From the NCBI RefSeq assembly GCF_001292625.1, contig NZ_LAJH01000009.1:744001-808000 (forward strand): 64,000 bases of DNA. The letters run 5' to 3'. Every line of letters begins with the position of its first letter. The stretch's first letter is position 1. The position numbers and the translations under genes were made by a program. This document shows, one piece after another, positions 43,140 to 51,336 of this stretch. The notes below the pieces were generated by a model. It was not told the origin of the DNA and made no database searches. It saw only the letters and a list, made by a program, of their open reading frames with translations. This DNA comes from Shimia sp. SK013. GTDB lineage: Bacteria > Pseudomonadota > Alphaproteobacteria > Rhodobacterales > Rhodobacteraceae.

Positions 43140-44525
43140 TCAGCCGCCTACGCGTGCATCAACCCTACGCGCGCCTATCAACACCGCGGCAAATCCAACT
43201 ATGAGCACCACAATACAGATCTGCAGCAACTGTTCGTATTTGTGACCGTCGACCAACACAACGGCCACCATATCGGTTGCGCGAAACATATAGGCCAAAG
43301 CCCCCAGCATCGCCGCGGCGAAACTGAGCAAGTAAGACCAAACCGGCACCATACGTTGTGTCACAAGGCCAACGACCAAAACCGGGGTCAAAAACATGGA
43401 GGCCGTGCCGGATACTGCCACCGCGTCAAAAAGAGTCTGGTTGCCCCAGAATGTCAGCGCCGCACCGCCCAAGGCAAAAACCAGCATGGCGGCACGGCCA
43501 CCTGCCAGACTGCGCGGGGCCAGACGAAGTTCCACGACGGCCAGACGTGCTGCTGAGCTCAGCGCTGAGTCCAGCGTGGACAGAGCCGATATCAACAAAG
43601 ACGCCATCAACGCCACGAACACCCACGACGGAAACATCGTGGCCCAGGTGCCAATGAGTTGGGTGTCATACGCCGCGCCCTCAAGCGCAGCCTGAATGCC
43701 AAAAGCGCCAAACGCCGCAATACACAAGGTTGAGATCCAAAATGCATGGAGGAAGCTTTTGCGCGTAGTGTCCGGATCCGCAATAAACCCTCGGTCCATC
43801 ATCACCGGATCGTGCACCGGATAGGAAAACACCTGCAAAAACGCCACCAACAGCAAGATCCAAGCGTTGTAACCGCCAGCTGAGCCCTGCGCGGTTACGA
43901 TCGCAGCCAAATCAAATCCGGGGCGCATGATCAAAGCAACAAGCGCCGCGCCAAAAACCAACAGAAAAATCAGCATCTGCATCACGTCTGTGCGCAATGC
44001 TGCCGACAGCCCGCCCCATGCGGAATAGGTCAAGGCAACAAGACCTACAACAATGATTGCGCCTTCTTTGGCAAATCCGACTTCAGGAAGAACCGCAGAA
44101 AAGATCAACCCAACGACGATCAAGTTGGCAAAGACTTCGGACAAAAGCCGCAGGGCAATCACCGAATTGTAGCATGCAGTCCCGACGGCGCCGAACCGTG
44201 CGCTTAGCCAGTCCTGAACCGACATAGCGCCACTTTCGCACAGCCGTCCAACAATGAAACCACCGGTCAAAAAAGAACCATAGTAGGCGGCGTATGCCAA
44301 TACGCCCGCAAACCCATAATAAAAGCCGAGGATAGCCGCGTTCATCAACGAGCGCGCAAAAATCCACGTCGTTACTTGGCTGAAAACCAATGTCCACAGA
44401 CCAGGCTGAACGCCTTTATCGCTGCGGCCGTCAAAAAAGCCATCCAACGTGGCGCGGCGTGGTGCAGCTAAAAAGCTGCCTAGCAAAATCAGCGCGAAAA
44501 TCGCGACGATGGCGGTGGCTTGCAT
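43140..44525 (-). CDS. Sodium:solute symporter family protein
   Basis: A 461-residue transporter with about twelve to thirteen membrane segments and the SSS family layout. Features include SALSTLDSALSSAARLAVVEL near residue 310-330 (the Na2-site Ser/Thr region), YSAWGGLSAALRTDVMQM near residue 170, and an N-terminal RATLDGFFDG. SSS proteins carry proline, pantothenate, sugars and others with sodium; the substrate cannot be told. Immediately downstream (51 bp) is an ABC ATPase gene. Confidence 0.85.
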   Translation of the reverse strand: MQATAIVAIFALILLGSFLAAPRRATLDGFFDGRSDKGVQPGLWTLVFSQVTTWIFARSLMNAAILGFYYGFAGVLAYAAYYGSFLTGGFIVGRLCESGAMSVQDWLSARFGAVGTACYNSVIALRLLSEVFANLIVVGLIFSAVLPEVGFAKEGAIIVVGLVALTYSAWGGLSAALRTDVMQMLIFLLVFGAALVALIMRPGFDLAAIVTAQGSAGGYNAWILLLVAFLQVFSYPVHDPVMMDRGFIADPDTTRKSFLHAFWISTLCIAAFGAFGIQAALEGAAYDTQLIGTWATMFPSWVFVALMASLLISALSTLDSALSSAARLAVVELRLAPRSLAGGRAAMLVFALGGAALTFWGNQTLFDAVAVSGTASMFLTPVLVVGLVTQRMVPVWSYLLSFAAAMLGALAYMFRATDMVAVVLVDGHKYEQLLQICIVVLIVGFAAVLIGARRVDARVGG

Positions 44526-44620
44526 GTGAGTTTCCCAGTCAGCTGCGTTTCAAGACGGCCTAACAAACTCACTTGTCTCCCAACAGAGGAGGCACAGAAA
44601 CGTGATTAGTTGTCAGAGAT

Positions 44621-45757
44621 TTACGTCGGGTTCATCAAGTCAAACGAGATCTCTCCAAGCGTCTTTCCGTTGACTTGCACCGCGACACTGTGCGGTCCGG
44701 GATGCAGTTTAAAGGTGGTCGCATTGCCTTTGAGCGGATGGCGCTTACTCATCACAAGCCTACCACCTGCCGGCACCTTGCTCTGTTTGAGTTTAAACAC
44801 CTTCTGCCCGCCGCGCCCGTTTGGGCGATGAAAGCGTATCTCGTAGTCGACCAAGACCGGCACATCCGTTTCACTGTCGGTCGTCAGCTCAATTTCTAAG
44901 GTGAGCGCCTCTCCGATAACCACACGTTTTGATGCCAAAGACAACCGCGCCAACCGTACAGGCGCATCCGCGAGAAAGCCGAGCAACGCAAGCGAGTCCA
45001 CATCGCCGACCTTGACCGCTGTCCGCAACGCATGGCGGGTCATCCAATCCATCTCTTTGGTGGCCTGAAGATTGCCGTTCTGCCATTTTCGCAACCTGCG
45101 AGTCACAGCGTCTGGCGCAATTTTTGAGATATCATTCAAATGGTTGGCGACCGATCTTGTCACGTACCTCGTGGGGTCGGCGTGCAATTTGTCTAACAAC
45201 TGCAACGGTACAAGCGGGTCAATATCAACCTTTTTGGCCCACGGAAGTTTTGGCCTTGTGCCTTCGCTAACAAGGCGGCGAACGTGATAGTTTTGATCAC
45301 CCGCCCAGGTATCCAGTATCGCCAAAGTTTCTTCCGGCCACCGGTTCAGAAATGGCCGGATGTAGAACTCCATCGAAAACCGCCTGGTCGCCGCGTGCAA
45401 AAGGTAAAAACACCGGTTTCGATGGGTCTCCAAACCATGTCGAACCGCCAGAATTCCGGGAACGGCGTGAATGAAGCGTCCAAAATCATCGTCCGCCAAC
45501 GACGGATCCAACTCCGAGGGCATCGCCGCCTCCAGCTGATCCGCCATGACGTCGAAGTCCGGCGAAAGGCGTGTCTCGACACAATCGGCAATCCAGTCCA
45601 ATCGCTCCAGCAACTCGCGCCCTTCTAGACCTGCCACCACTTCGGCATGAAAGGCGTCGGCGTCAAAGCCATCAATTCCACGGCCGTACTCCTGCGCCAG
45701 ATCACGCAAAGACTCCGCGTTAAACAACTGGTCTTTCAAGGAAAATCCCTGTGACAC
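44621..45757 (-). CDS. AlkC-type DNA glycosylase with C-terminal Ig-like domain
   Basis: A 378-residue HEAT-like repeat protein of the DNA alkylation repair group. The stretch HVRRLVSEGTRPKLPWA near residue 165 is the AlkC signature around the DNA-binding face, and HLNDISKIAPDAV follows. AlkC excises alkylated bases such as 3-methyladenine. The last 100 residues form a beta-rich Ig-like domain (GEALTLEIELTTDSETDVPV to the end), a known extra in some AlkC proteins. I use GTG 45757 with GAGAGG upstream; TTG 45775 is an alternative. It follows the SDR gene by 29 bp. Confidence 0.85.
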   Translation of the reverse strand: MSQGFSLKDQLFNAESLRDLAQEYGRGIDGFDADAFHAEVVAGLEGRELLERLDWIADCVETRLSPDFDVMADQLEAAMPSELDPSLADDDFGRFIHAVPGILAVRHGLETHRNRCFYLLHAATRRFSMEFYIRPFLNRWPEETLAILDTWAGDQNYHVRRLVSEGTRPKLPWAKKVDIDPLVPLQLLDKLHADPTRYVTRSVANHLNDISKIAPDAVTRRLRKWQNGNLQATKEMDWMTRHALRTAVKVGDVDSLALLGFLADAPVRLARLSLASKRVVIGEALTLEIELTTDSETDVPVLVDYEIRFHRPNGRGGQKVFKLKQSKVPAGGRLVMSKRHPLKGNATTFKLHPGPHSVAVQVNGKTLGEISFDLMNPT

Positions 45758-45786
45758 GCCAACACCTCTCGCCAAAGTTACACCCT

Positions 45787-46566
45787 TTACATTGTCGAGT
45801 TCACGCCACCGCCATCAAGCAGCACGTTTTGGCCAACAATAAAGCCCGCATGTTGGGAGCAAAGAAAGGCACAAGTGGCACCGAATTCTTCGGCCGTGCC
45901 ATAGCGGCCTGCAGGGATAGATGCGCAACGGTTGGCTTTGGCCTCGTCCATAGAAATGCCTTGCTGCGAGGAAACGGCTGTATCCAAAGATACCGCGCGA
46001 TCTGTGGCATGAATGCCGGGCAACAAGTTGTTGATGGTGACGCCTGAGCCCGCAACCTGACGCGATGTGCCCGCGACATATCCTGTCAAACCGGCCCGCG
46101 CAGAGTTGGAGAGACCAAGAACCGCAATTGGCGCCTTTACCGACTGGCTGGTGATATTCACCACACGTCCCCAGCCCCGATCCATCATGGCTGGAACCAG
46201 CGCTTTGATCAGGGTGATGGGTGTCAGCATATTGGCATCCAAAGCCGCAATGAAATCATCGCGATCCCAGTCGGTCCACATACCGGGAGGCGGTCCACCT
46301 GCGTTATTGACCAGAATATCAACGCCTTGCGCCGCTTTTATCAACGCCGCCTGCCCTTCAGGTGTGGACACGTCCTGCGCCACAGTTACCACATCCACGC
46401 CGAACTCGTCGCGAATGGCGCTTGCTGACGCTTCAAGCGCTTCAGCACCGCGTGCATTCATGATCAAATCGACACCCTCGGCGGCCAATGCGCGCGCGCA
46501 GCCAAGCCCAAGTCCCCTGGAAGACGCGCAAACCAACGCATGTTTGCCCTTTAGACCCATATCCAT
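45787..46566 (-). CDS. SDR-family protein lacking the catalytic Tyr and Lys
   Basis: A 259-residue Rossmann-fold protein with the cofactor motif ASSRGLGLG (residues 14-22), NNAG at 87-90 and Ser140 in NITSQS. The catalytic Y-x3-K should fall at residues 153 and 157, but the sequence reads SNSAR (Ser153, Arg157). So the Tyr is absent and Lys is replaced by Arg. The C-terminal GQNVLLDGGG is normal. It either uses other residues or is a binding protein. ATG 46566 has GGGGAGA upstream. It heads an operon with the AlkC-type gene and is divergent from a Hint protein. Confidence 0.85.
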   Translation of the reverse strand: MDMGLKGKHALVCASSRGLGLGCARALAAEGVDLIMNARGAEALEASASAIRDEFGVDVVTVAQDVSTPEGQAALIKAAQGVDILVNNAGGPPPGMWTDWDRDDFIAALDANMLTPITLIKALVPAMMDRGWGRVVNITSQSVKAPIAVLGLSNSARAGLTGYVAGTSRQVAGSGVTINNLLPGIHATDRAVSLDTAVSSQQGISMDEAKANRCASIPAGRYGTAEEFGATCAFLCSQHAGFIVGQNVLLDGGGVNSTM

Positions 46567-46727
46567 TTTGATTCTCCCCTTTGAATTTCGCACAGCAAAT
46601 ACACATTTGTGGGCATATGCCAGTATAATGCCGAGACGCGGGCGTGCTCCCGCCACAATTCTTTGTTAAGCAACTCGCAATGATGTCGCGCTAGTTTGCC
46701 GGCCGACCACCAGCCAAGGTAAAACGA

Positions 46728-47750
46728 ATGACCCAACTGTCTCACGACACCGCTCTGCCTTCGCAGCGCCTGCCCGTCTATCGGGCACAAACGCTTGTCG
46801 TGAGCGACGGTGCCAATCTTGGCGATTCTCTGTCGTTCTCCGAGGAGTTGGTCCCCGACGACATTTACACTTTGTCCGCCCATGCGGAACAGGAAAGCTT
46901 ATCGCTTCGCACGAACATTGAAGGCGAGCATTTTGTTGCCTCGGACAGCTCTCTGGGGACAATGGGCGCCCGCGTCTTTCTTGATTGTGTTGCCACGTTT
47001 ATGCCACCCAGCGGTGACACCATCGAGGTGCTTGTTTTGGTCGAAGTTGACGAGGACGGGGGGGTCGTGGACATCTATGGTGCCCCGCTCGCACCACTGA
47101 CGCCGAAAACGGATTACGCACTTGTTGGGTTTGACCGAGACTCCGCCGCAACAAGGTTGGCTCAACTGGCCTGTGTCAGCTTTACGGCCGGCACCCGCAT
47201 AACTCTGGCGTCTGGTGAACAGCGCCTGATCCAAGAGGTTCAGGTTGGTGACCGCGTTTTGACCCGCGACGCCGGACCGCAGCCCGTGCGCTGGATTGGA
47301 CATTCCGTTCAGCGTGCTTCCGGAGAATTCGCGCCGATTGTGATCACTGCGGGTACTTTGAACAATACTGATGATCTGCGGGTCAGCCCAGATCACCGAC
47401 TGTTCATATATCAACGCGAAGACCGTCTTGGCGTCGGCCGGTCCGAGCTTTTGATAAAAGCGCGGCATCTGGTCAACGACACCACCGTTTATGTGCAAGA
47501 AGGCGGCTTCGTTGACTACTACCAGATCATGTTCGGCACCCACCAAATCATCTTTGCCGAAGGTATATCGGCAGAAACCATGCAAATCGACACCCGCACA
47601 CAGTCCGTGCTGCCACCAGACGTCAAGGATCAAGTCAACGTCAGTGGTGGCGATGGTCGCGGCACACCGCAATCACAGTTTGAAGTGCATGAAAGCCTGC
47701 TTAAGCGGCCAGATGCGGCGGCCCTTTTGAAACGCGCCTCTTCAAAGTAG
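46728..47750 (+). CDS. Hint (Hedgehog/intein) domain protein
   Basis: A 340-residue protein with a C-terminal Hint domain of the type common in roseobacters. The domain starts with ACVSFTAGTRITLASGEQ (Cys near residue 144 as the self-splicing nucleophile position), then VQVGDRVLTRDAGPQPVRWIG and RVSPDHRLFIY. The N-terminal 140 residues are acidic and probably a secreted or surface beta domain. No signal peptide is clear. Some members are linked to RTX-type secretion; here it stands alone. The start at 46728 follows AAGGTAAAACGA. Confidence 0.85.
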   Translation: MTQLSHDTALPSQRLPVYRAQTLVVSDGANLGDSLSFSEELVPDDIYTLSAHAEQESLSLRTNIEGEHFVASDSSLGTMGARVFLDCVATFMPPSGDTIEVLVLVEVDEDGGVVDIYGAPLAPLTPKTDYALVGFDRDSAATRLAQLACVSFTAGTRITLASGEQRLIQEVQVGDRVLTRDAGPQPVRWIGHSVQRASGEFAPIVITAGTLNNTDDLRVSPDHRLFIYQREDRLGVGRSELLIKARHLVNDTTVYVQEGGFVDYYQIMFGTHQIIFAEGISAETMQIDTRTQSVLPPDVKDQVNVSGGDGRGTPQSQFEVHESLLKRPDAAALLKRASSK

Positions 47751-47798
47751 CACCGCTTTTTCTTGCGATCCGGCGCCGCGCGACCTATACGCGCGGGC

Positions 47799-49406
47799 AT
47801 GTTGGACACGACCACAAACCGCCCCGAGCTTCCGCCCGAAATTGCCTGCCGCCGGACTTTTGCGATCATCTCGCACCCGGACGCAGGTAAAACAACGCTG
47901 ACGGAAAAATTCCTCCTGTATGGCGGCGCCATTCAGATGGCCGGTCAGGTGCGTGCCAAAGGAGAAGCGCGTCGCACTCGGTCAGACTTTATGCAAATGG
48001 AGAAGGACCGCGGCATTTCGGTTTCTGCATCTGCAATGTCTTTTGATTTCAATAACTTTCGTTTTAATCTTGTGGACACGCCGGGCCACAGTGACTTCTC
48101 GGAAGACACATATCGCACGCTGACCGCAGTCGACGCCGCAGTCATGGTGATTGATGGCGCCAAAGGGGTCGAAAGCCAGACGCAAAAGCTATTTGAAGTC
48201 TGCCGCCTGCGCGACCTACCCATCCTGACTTTCTGTAACAAGATGGACCGAGAAAGCCGCGACACCTTTGATATCATCGACGAAATACAAGAAAACCTCG
48301 CCATTGACGTGTCACCTGCCAGCTGGCCGATTGGTGTAGGGCGCGAATTCATGGGCTGCTATGACATGCTCAATGATCGTCTTGAGTTGATGGACCGCGC
48401 GGACCGCAACGTCGTGGCCGAAAGCGTTCAAATCGACGGGTTGGAAGATCCGCGACTGGATGACCTGATCCCGGCGGAGCTTTTGGAAAAGCTGCGCGAA
48501 GAGGTCGAGATGGCACGAGAATTGCTGCCTAAAATTGATCCTCAATCCGTGCTCGAAGGGCACATGACGCCCATTTGGTTTGGGTCCGCGATCAATTCCT
48601 TTGGCGTCAAAGAGTTGATGGATGGCATCGGTGTGTACGGGCCGGAACCACAAATCCAAACAGCCCTGCCCCGCAAGATCGCACCCGAGGAGAAAAAAGT
48701 CACAGGCTTTGTTTTCAAAGTGCAGGCCAATATGGATCCCAAGCACCGCGACCGCGTGGCGTTTGTCCGCATGGCGTCCGGTCACTTCAAACGTGGCATG
48801 AAACTTACGCATGTGCGCACCAAAAAGCCGATGGCGATCTCTAACCCGGTGCTGTTTCTTGCATCTGACCGTGAGTTGGCGGAAGAAGCTTGGGCTGGGG
48901 ACATCATCGGCATTCCGAACCATGGGCAATTGCGGATTGGCGACACGTTGACCGAAGGCGAAGCGCTACGTGTCACTGGCATTCCGAGCTTTGCACCAGA
49001 GCTGCTGCAGGGGATCCGCGCGGGTGATCCACTCAAGGCCAAGCACCTCGAAAAGGCACTGATGCAATTTGCCGAAGAAGGTGCCGCCAAGGTGTTCAAA
49101 CCGATGATCGGCTCTGGCTTTATTGTGGGCGTTGTTGGGCAGTTGCAATTTGAAGTTCTCGCCAGTCGCATTGAAATGGAATACGGCCTGCCGGTGCGCT
49201 TTGAACAAAGCCAGTTCACCTCCGCCCGTTGGGTAAACGGCGAGCGCCAAGCCGTTGAAAAGTTTGCTGATACCAATAAGCAGCACATCAGCTATGACCA
49301 CGACGGTGATGTTGTGTTTCTGACCCGCCTTCAATGGGATATCGACAGGGTCGCGCGCGACTATCCAGATGTAACCCTGACCGCGACTAAGGAAATGATG
49401 GTCTAG
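47799..49406 (+). CDS. prfC: Peptide chain release factor 3 (RF3)
   Basis: A 535-residue GTPase that frees RF1/RF2 from the ribosome after termination. The G1 loop is SHPDAGKTT (residues ~29-37), the switch region holds DTPGHSDFSEDT, NKMD is G4, and the RF3-specific RRTFAIISHPD, GGAIQMAG and MQMEKDRGISV stretches are present. I start at ATG 47799 (MLDTTT), as the family does; the upstream extension is not needed. A strong hairpin follows the stop. Confidence 0.96.
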   Translation: MLDTTTNRPELPPEIACRRTFAIISHPDAGKTTLTEKFLLYGGAIQMAGQVRAKGEARRTRSDFMQMEKDRGISVSASAMSFDFNNFRFNLVDTPGHSDFSEDTYRTLTAVDAAVMVIDGAKGVESQTQKLFEVCRLRDLPILTFCNKMDRESRDTFDIIDEIQENLAIDVSPASWPIGVGREFMGCYDMLNDRLELMDRADRNVVAESVQIDGLEDPRLDDLIPAELLEKLREEVEMARELLPKIDPQSVLEGHMTPIWFGSAINSFGVKELMDGIGVYGPEPQIQTALPRKIAPEEKKVTGFVFKVQANMDPKHRDRVAFVRMASGHFKRGMKLTHVRTKKPMAISNPVLFLASDRELAEEAWAGDIIGIPNHGQLRIGDTLTEGEALRVTGIPSFAPELLQGIRAGDPLKAKHLEKALMQFAEEGAAKVFKPMIGSGFIVGVVGQLQFEVLASRIEMEYGLPVRFEQSQFTSARWVNGERQAVEKFADTNKQHISYDHDGDVVFLTRLQWDIDRVARDYPDVTLTATKEMMV

Positions 49407-49417
49407 ACCAATCTGTA

Positions 49418-49445
49418 ATTGCACGGGCTGCGCTGCCCGTGCAAT
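49418..49445 (+). promoter_or_regulatory. Perfect hairpin between prfC and the next gene
   Basis: ATTGCACGGGC pairs fully with GCCCGTGCAAT around TGCGCT. Only CTT follows, so termination would be weak. It ends 10 bases before the next ATG, which lacks a ribosome site, so it may act on translation or as a weak terminator or processing site. Confidence 0.55.
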
Positions 49446-49454
49446 CTTGCCGCC

Positions 49455-50210
49455 ATGAATGATCCGCGCCTTACGTACCCCGACGGGCTGAAAGCCATGA
49501 TGGACCGCTATGAAGGGCGCCGAGATCCGTTTGATTTTGGCCCGGAAACCCTGCCCCCAATCACGACTGACCTAGATGCGTTGTGCGTCAAAACAGTTAC
49601 ACCCGCAGATACGTCTCGTCAGCCTGGCGAACCAAACACCTCTTGGTCTCGCAAACGCTGGCAGATTGCCGAAGAGTTTGTCGGCAACTCCCACCTCGCC
49701 TTTCTGAACGCACAGTTGATTTCCAACCTGCGTAAACGGACACAGCCGGATCAAACCGCGGCACTTTTTGTAAGGATTTGGACAGAACAGAGCGAGCATT
49801 TGATCGACGCGCTGAATTTGCGTTGGAAGGTCTCCTCGGTTCAAACCTTTGCTGATCATGGAACAACCGCTATCCAGCGTGAAGTGGGACAGGCATTGCG
49901 CATGCTGTTTGGCGTGATGAAGCTTTATGAGTTTGAACGCAGCTTCAGTGGCCTGTCACCTGACCAAGCTCATAACCTGGGTAAACGCAACAAGTCCCGC
50001 TTACCGCTCGACATGGAACCAATGTCACTGGCCACCGGTGGACTGGATATCAACTTGCTTGCCCCCGTTTGGGATTTGGCGCTGCAAGATCCCGCAATTG
50101 CCCCCTTGGCGGCGCACCTGATGGATACGCTCAACGCCGAAGACACAGGCGTGTTTCGCCGCCTCGAAAAAATGCGTCAGAAACGCCTACGCCGGATGGC
50201 CGCCAAATGA
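49455..50210 (+). CDS. Conserved hypothetical protein
   Basis: A 251-residue soluble protein that I do not recognise beyond being of Rhodobacterales type. It has a helical central part (RKRTQPDQTAALFVRIWTEQSEHLIDALNLRW, here cited only as residues ~88-120) and a basic C terminus KMRQKRLRRMAAK. ATG 49455 is chosen because the upstream part overlaps the hairpin; no ribosome site is visible. Its stop overlaps the glycosyltransferase start as ATGA, so the two are translationally coupled. Confidence 0.75.
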   Translation: MNDPRLTYPDGLKAMMDRYEGRRDPFDFGPETLPPITTDLDALCVKTVTPADTSRQPGEPNTSWSRKRWQIAEEFVGNSHLAFLNAQLISNLRKRTQPDQTAALFVRIWTEQSEHLIDALNLRWKVSSVQTFADHGTTAIQREVGQALRMLFGVMKLYEFERSFSGLSPDQAHNLGKRNKSRLPLDMEPMSLATGGLDINLLAPVWDLALQDPAIAPLAAHLMDTLNAEDTGVFRRLEKMRQKRLRRMAAK

Positions 50211-51160
50211 ACCGATGGGGTGTGGTGTCCACCATTAAGGCACCTTCTGACGACATCCTTGCGTTTGTTGCACACTACCTCGACATCGGGGCCGCCCATC
50301 TGTGGATTTACCTTGACGACGACGCGCCAGAAGCCATGGCCGCGCTTAAGGCGCACCCACAAGTCAGCGTCACCCGCACCCGCAAGGCGTACTGGCAAAA
50401 TAGGCTCGGCAAGCGCCCACCGATGCACCAGCACCGCCAGACCTTTAACGCAGAACACGCCTATGATCGTTCCAATGGCGTGGTGGACTGGCTGTTGCAC
50501 TGTGATGTTGACGAATTTTTGTGGCCTCAAACTTCGGTCACGACGCTCTTGGAGGCTGCGCCTAAAACCTGTCTCGTTGCCCGCGTCCGCCCTTCAGAGG
50601 CGCTGTCATCAGAAGGCCTATCAGAAACAGACCCTACGCTGACATGGTTCAAAGCCTTCATTCCAAGCTGGAAGCAACGTCGGGAAATTGTTGCTGAGAT
50701 TTACCCGACCTTTGGCGACTTCATAAAAGGCGGGTTTCTTAGCCATGTCGCGGGTAAAATCTTCATTCGTACCGGCCAACCGGACATGCGAATCCGCATC
50801 CACAACGCCGTTCAAAACGACGTAAACAACCCCGGTCAGATCGAACTCGACGGCGCAGAGCTGCTGCATGTCCACACCACCGGCTGGAGTCATTGGTCCG
50901 AAGTCTTCGCCTACCGGCACCACAAAGGGTCTTATCGCGCTGATCTGGGTGCCGCGCGGCCTAAAGATCAAGGCGGCATGAACCTTCATGAGTTGTTTGG
51001 TCATTTGGCGCAAGAGCCGGACGGGTTGCGCGCCTTCTTTGAGGAAGTTTGCCTCGCCACGCCGGAACTGCGCGCCAGACTTGAATCGCACGGCATGCTG
51101 CGCAGCTATCGCCTTGATTTGGAAGCCAAACGGCAAAAACATTTCCCGAACAATCGGTGA
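50207..51160 (+). CDS. Glycosyltransferase family 2-like (Glyco_tranf_2_4) protein
   Basis: A 317-residue protein. It begins WGVVSTIKAPSDDILAFVAHYLDIGAAHLWIYLDD (in part), the start of a GT-A fold where the chain scans for a nucleotide sugar. LLHCDVDEFLWP near residue 94 gives the D-x-D metal motif. The LHVHTTGWSHW stretch near the C-terminal third is typical of this subgroup, which usually decorates cell-surface material. The substrate is unknown. It overlaps the preceding hypothetical gene (ATGA). Confidence 0.85.
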   Translation: MNRWGVVSTIKAPSDDILAFVAHYLDIGAAHLWIYLDDDAPEAMAALKAHPQVSVTRTRKAYWQNRLGKRPPMHQHRQTFNAEHAYDRSNGVVDWLLHCDVDEFLWPQTSVTTLLEAAPKTCLVARVRPSEALSSEGLSETDPTLTWFKAFIPSWKQRREIVAEIYPTFGDFIKGGFLSHVAGKIFIRTGQPDMRIRIHNAVQNDVNNPGQIELDGAELLHVHTTGWSHWSEVFAYRHHKGSYRADLGAARPKDQGGMNLHELFGHLAQEPDGLRAFFEEVCLATPELRARLESHGMLRSYRLDLEAKRQKHFPNNR

Positions 51161-51240
51161 ATTGTTGCCTATTTGGAAACACACGACACACAACAACGCC
51201 GTTTTGTTGACGCTTGCCGCCTCCTGATATACAAGGCGCC

Positions 51241-51336
51241 ATGGATCGATACGCCAACAGTGCGCGGGGCCGTCCGGGCCTGATCCAAAACAGCCGGTAC
51301 GGGCCCAAAGTGTCCGTAAATTACGGATACACATGA
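51241..51336 (+). CDS. 31-codon upstream ORF, coupled to the DEAD-box helicase
   Basis: An ATG at 51241, with AAGG closely upstream, opens a 31-codon frame (starts MDRYANSARGRPGL, ends NYGYT) whose TGA overlaps the ATG of the helicase as ATGA. The peptide is basic. A candidate promoter (TTGACG at 51207, TATACA/TACAAG near 51230) would place the transcript start at or just before it. It may be a leader peptide controlling helicase translation. It is short enough to be chance, and no homologue is known to me. Confidence 0.4.
   Translation: MDRYANSARGRPGLIQNSRYGPKVSVNYGYT
51313..51327 (+). promoter_or_regulatory. Dyad overlapping the ribosome site of the helicase gene
   Basis: TCCGTAA, one central A, then TTACGGA: a perfect 7+7 inverted repeat ending five bases before the helicase ATG. 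The only ribosome-site-like GGA lies in its right arm, so RNA folding would hide it. Alternatively it is a DNA operator. Confidence 0.5.
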
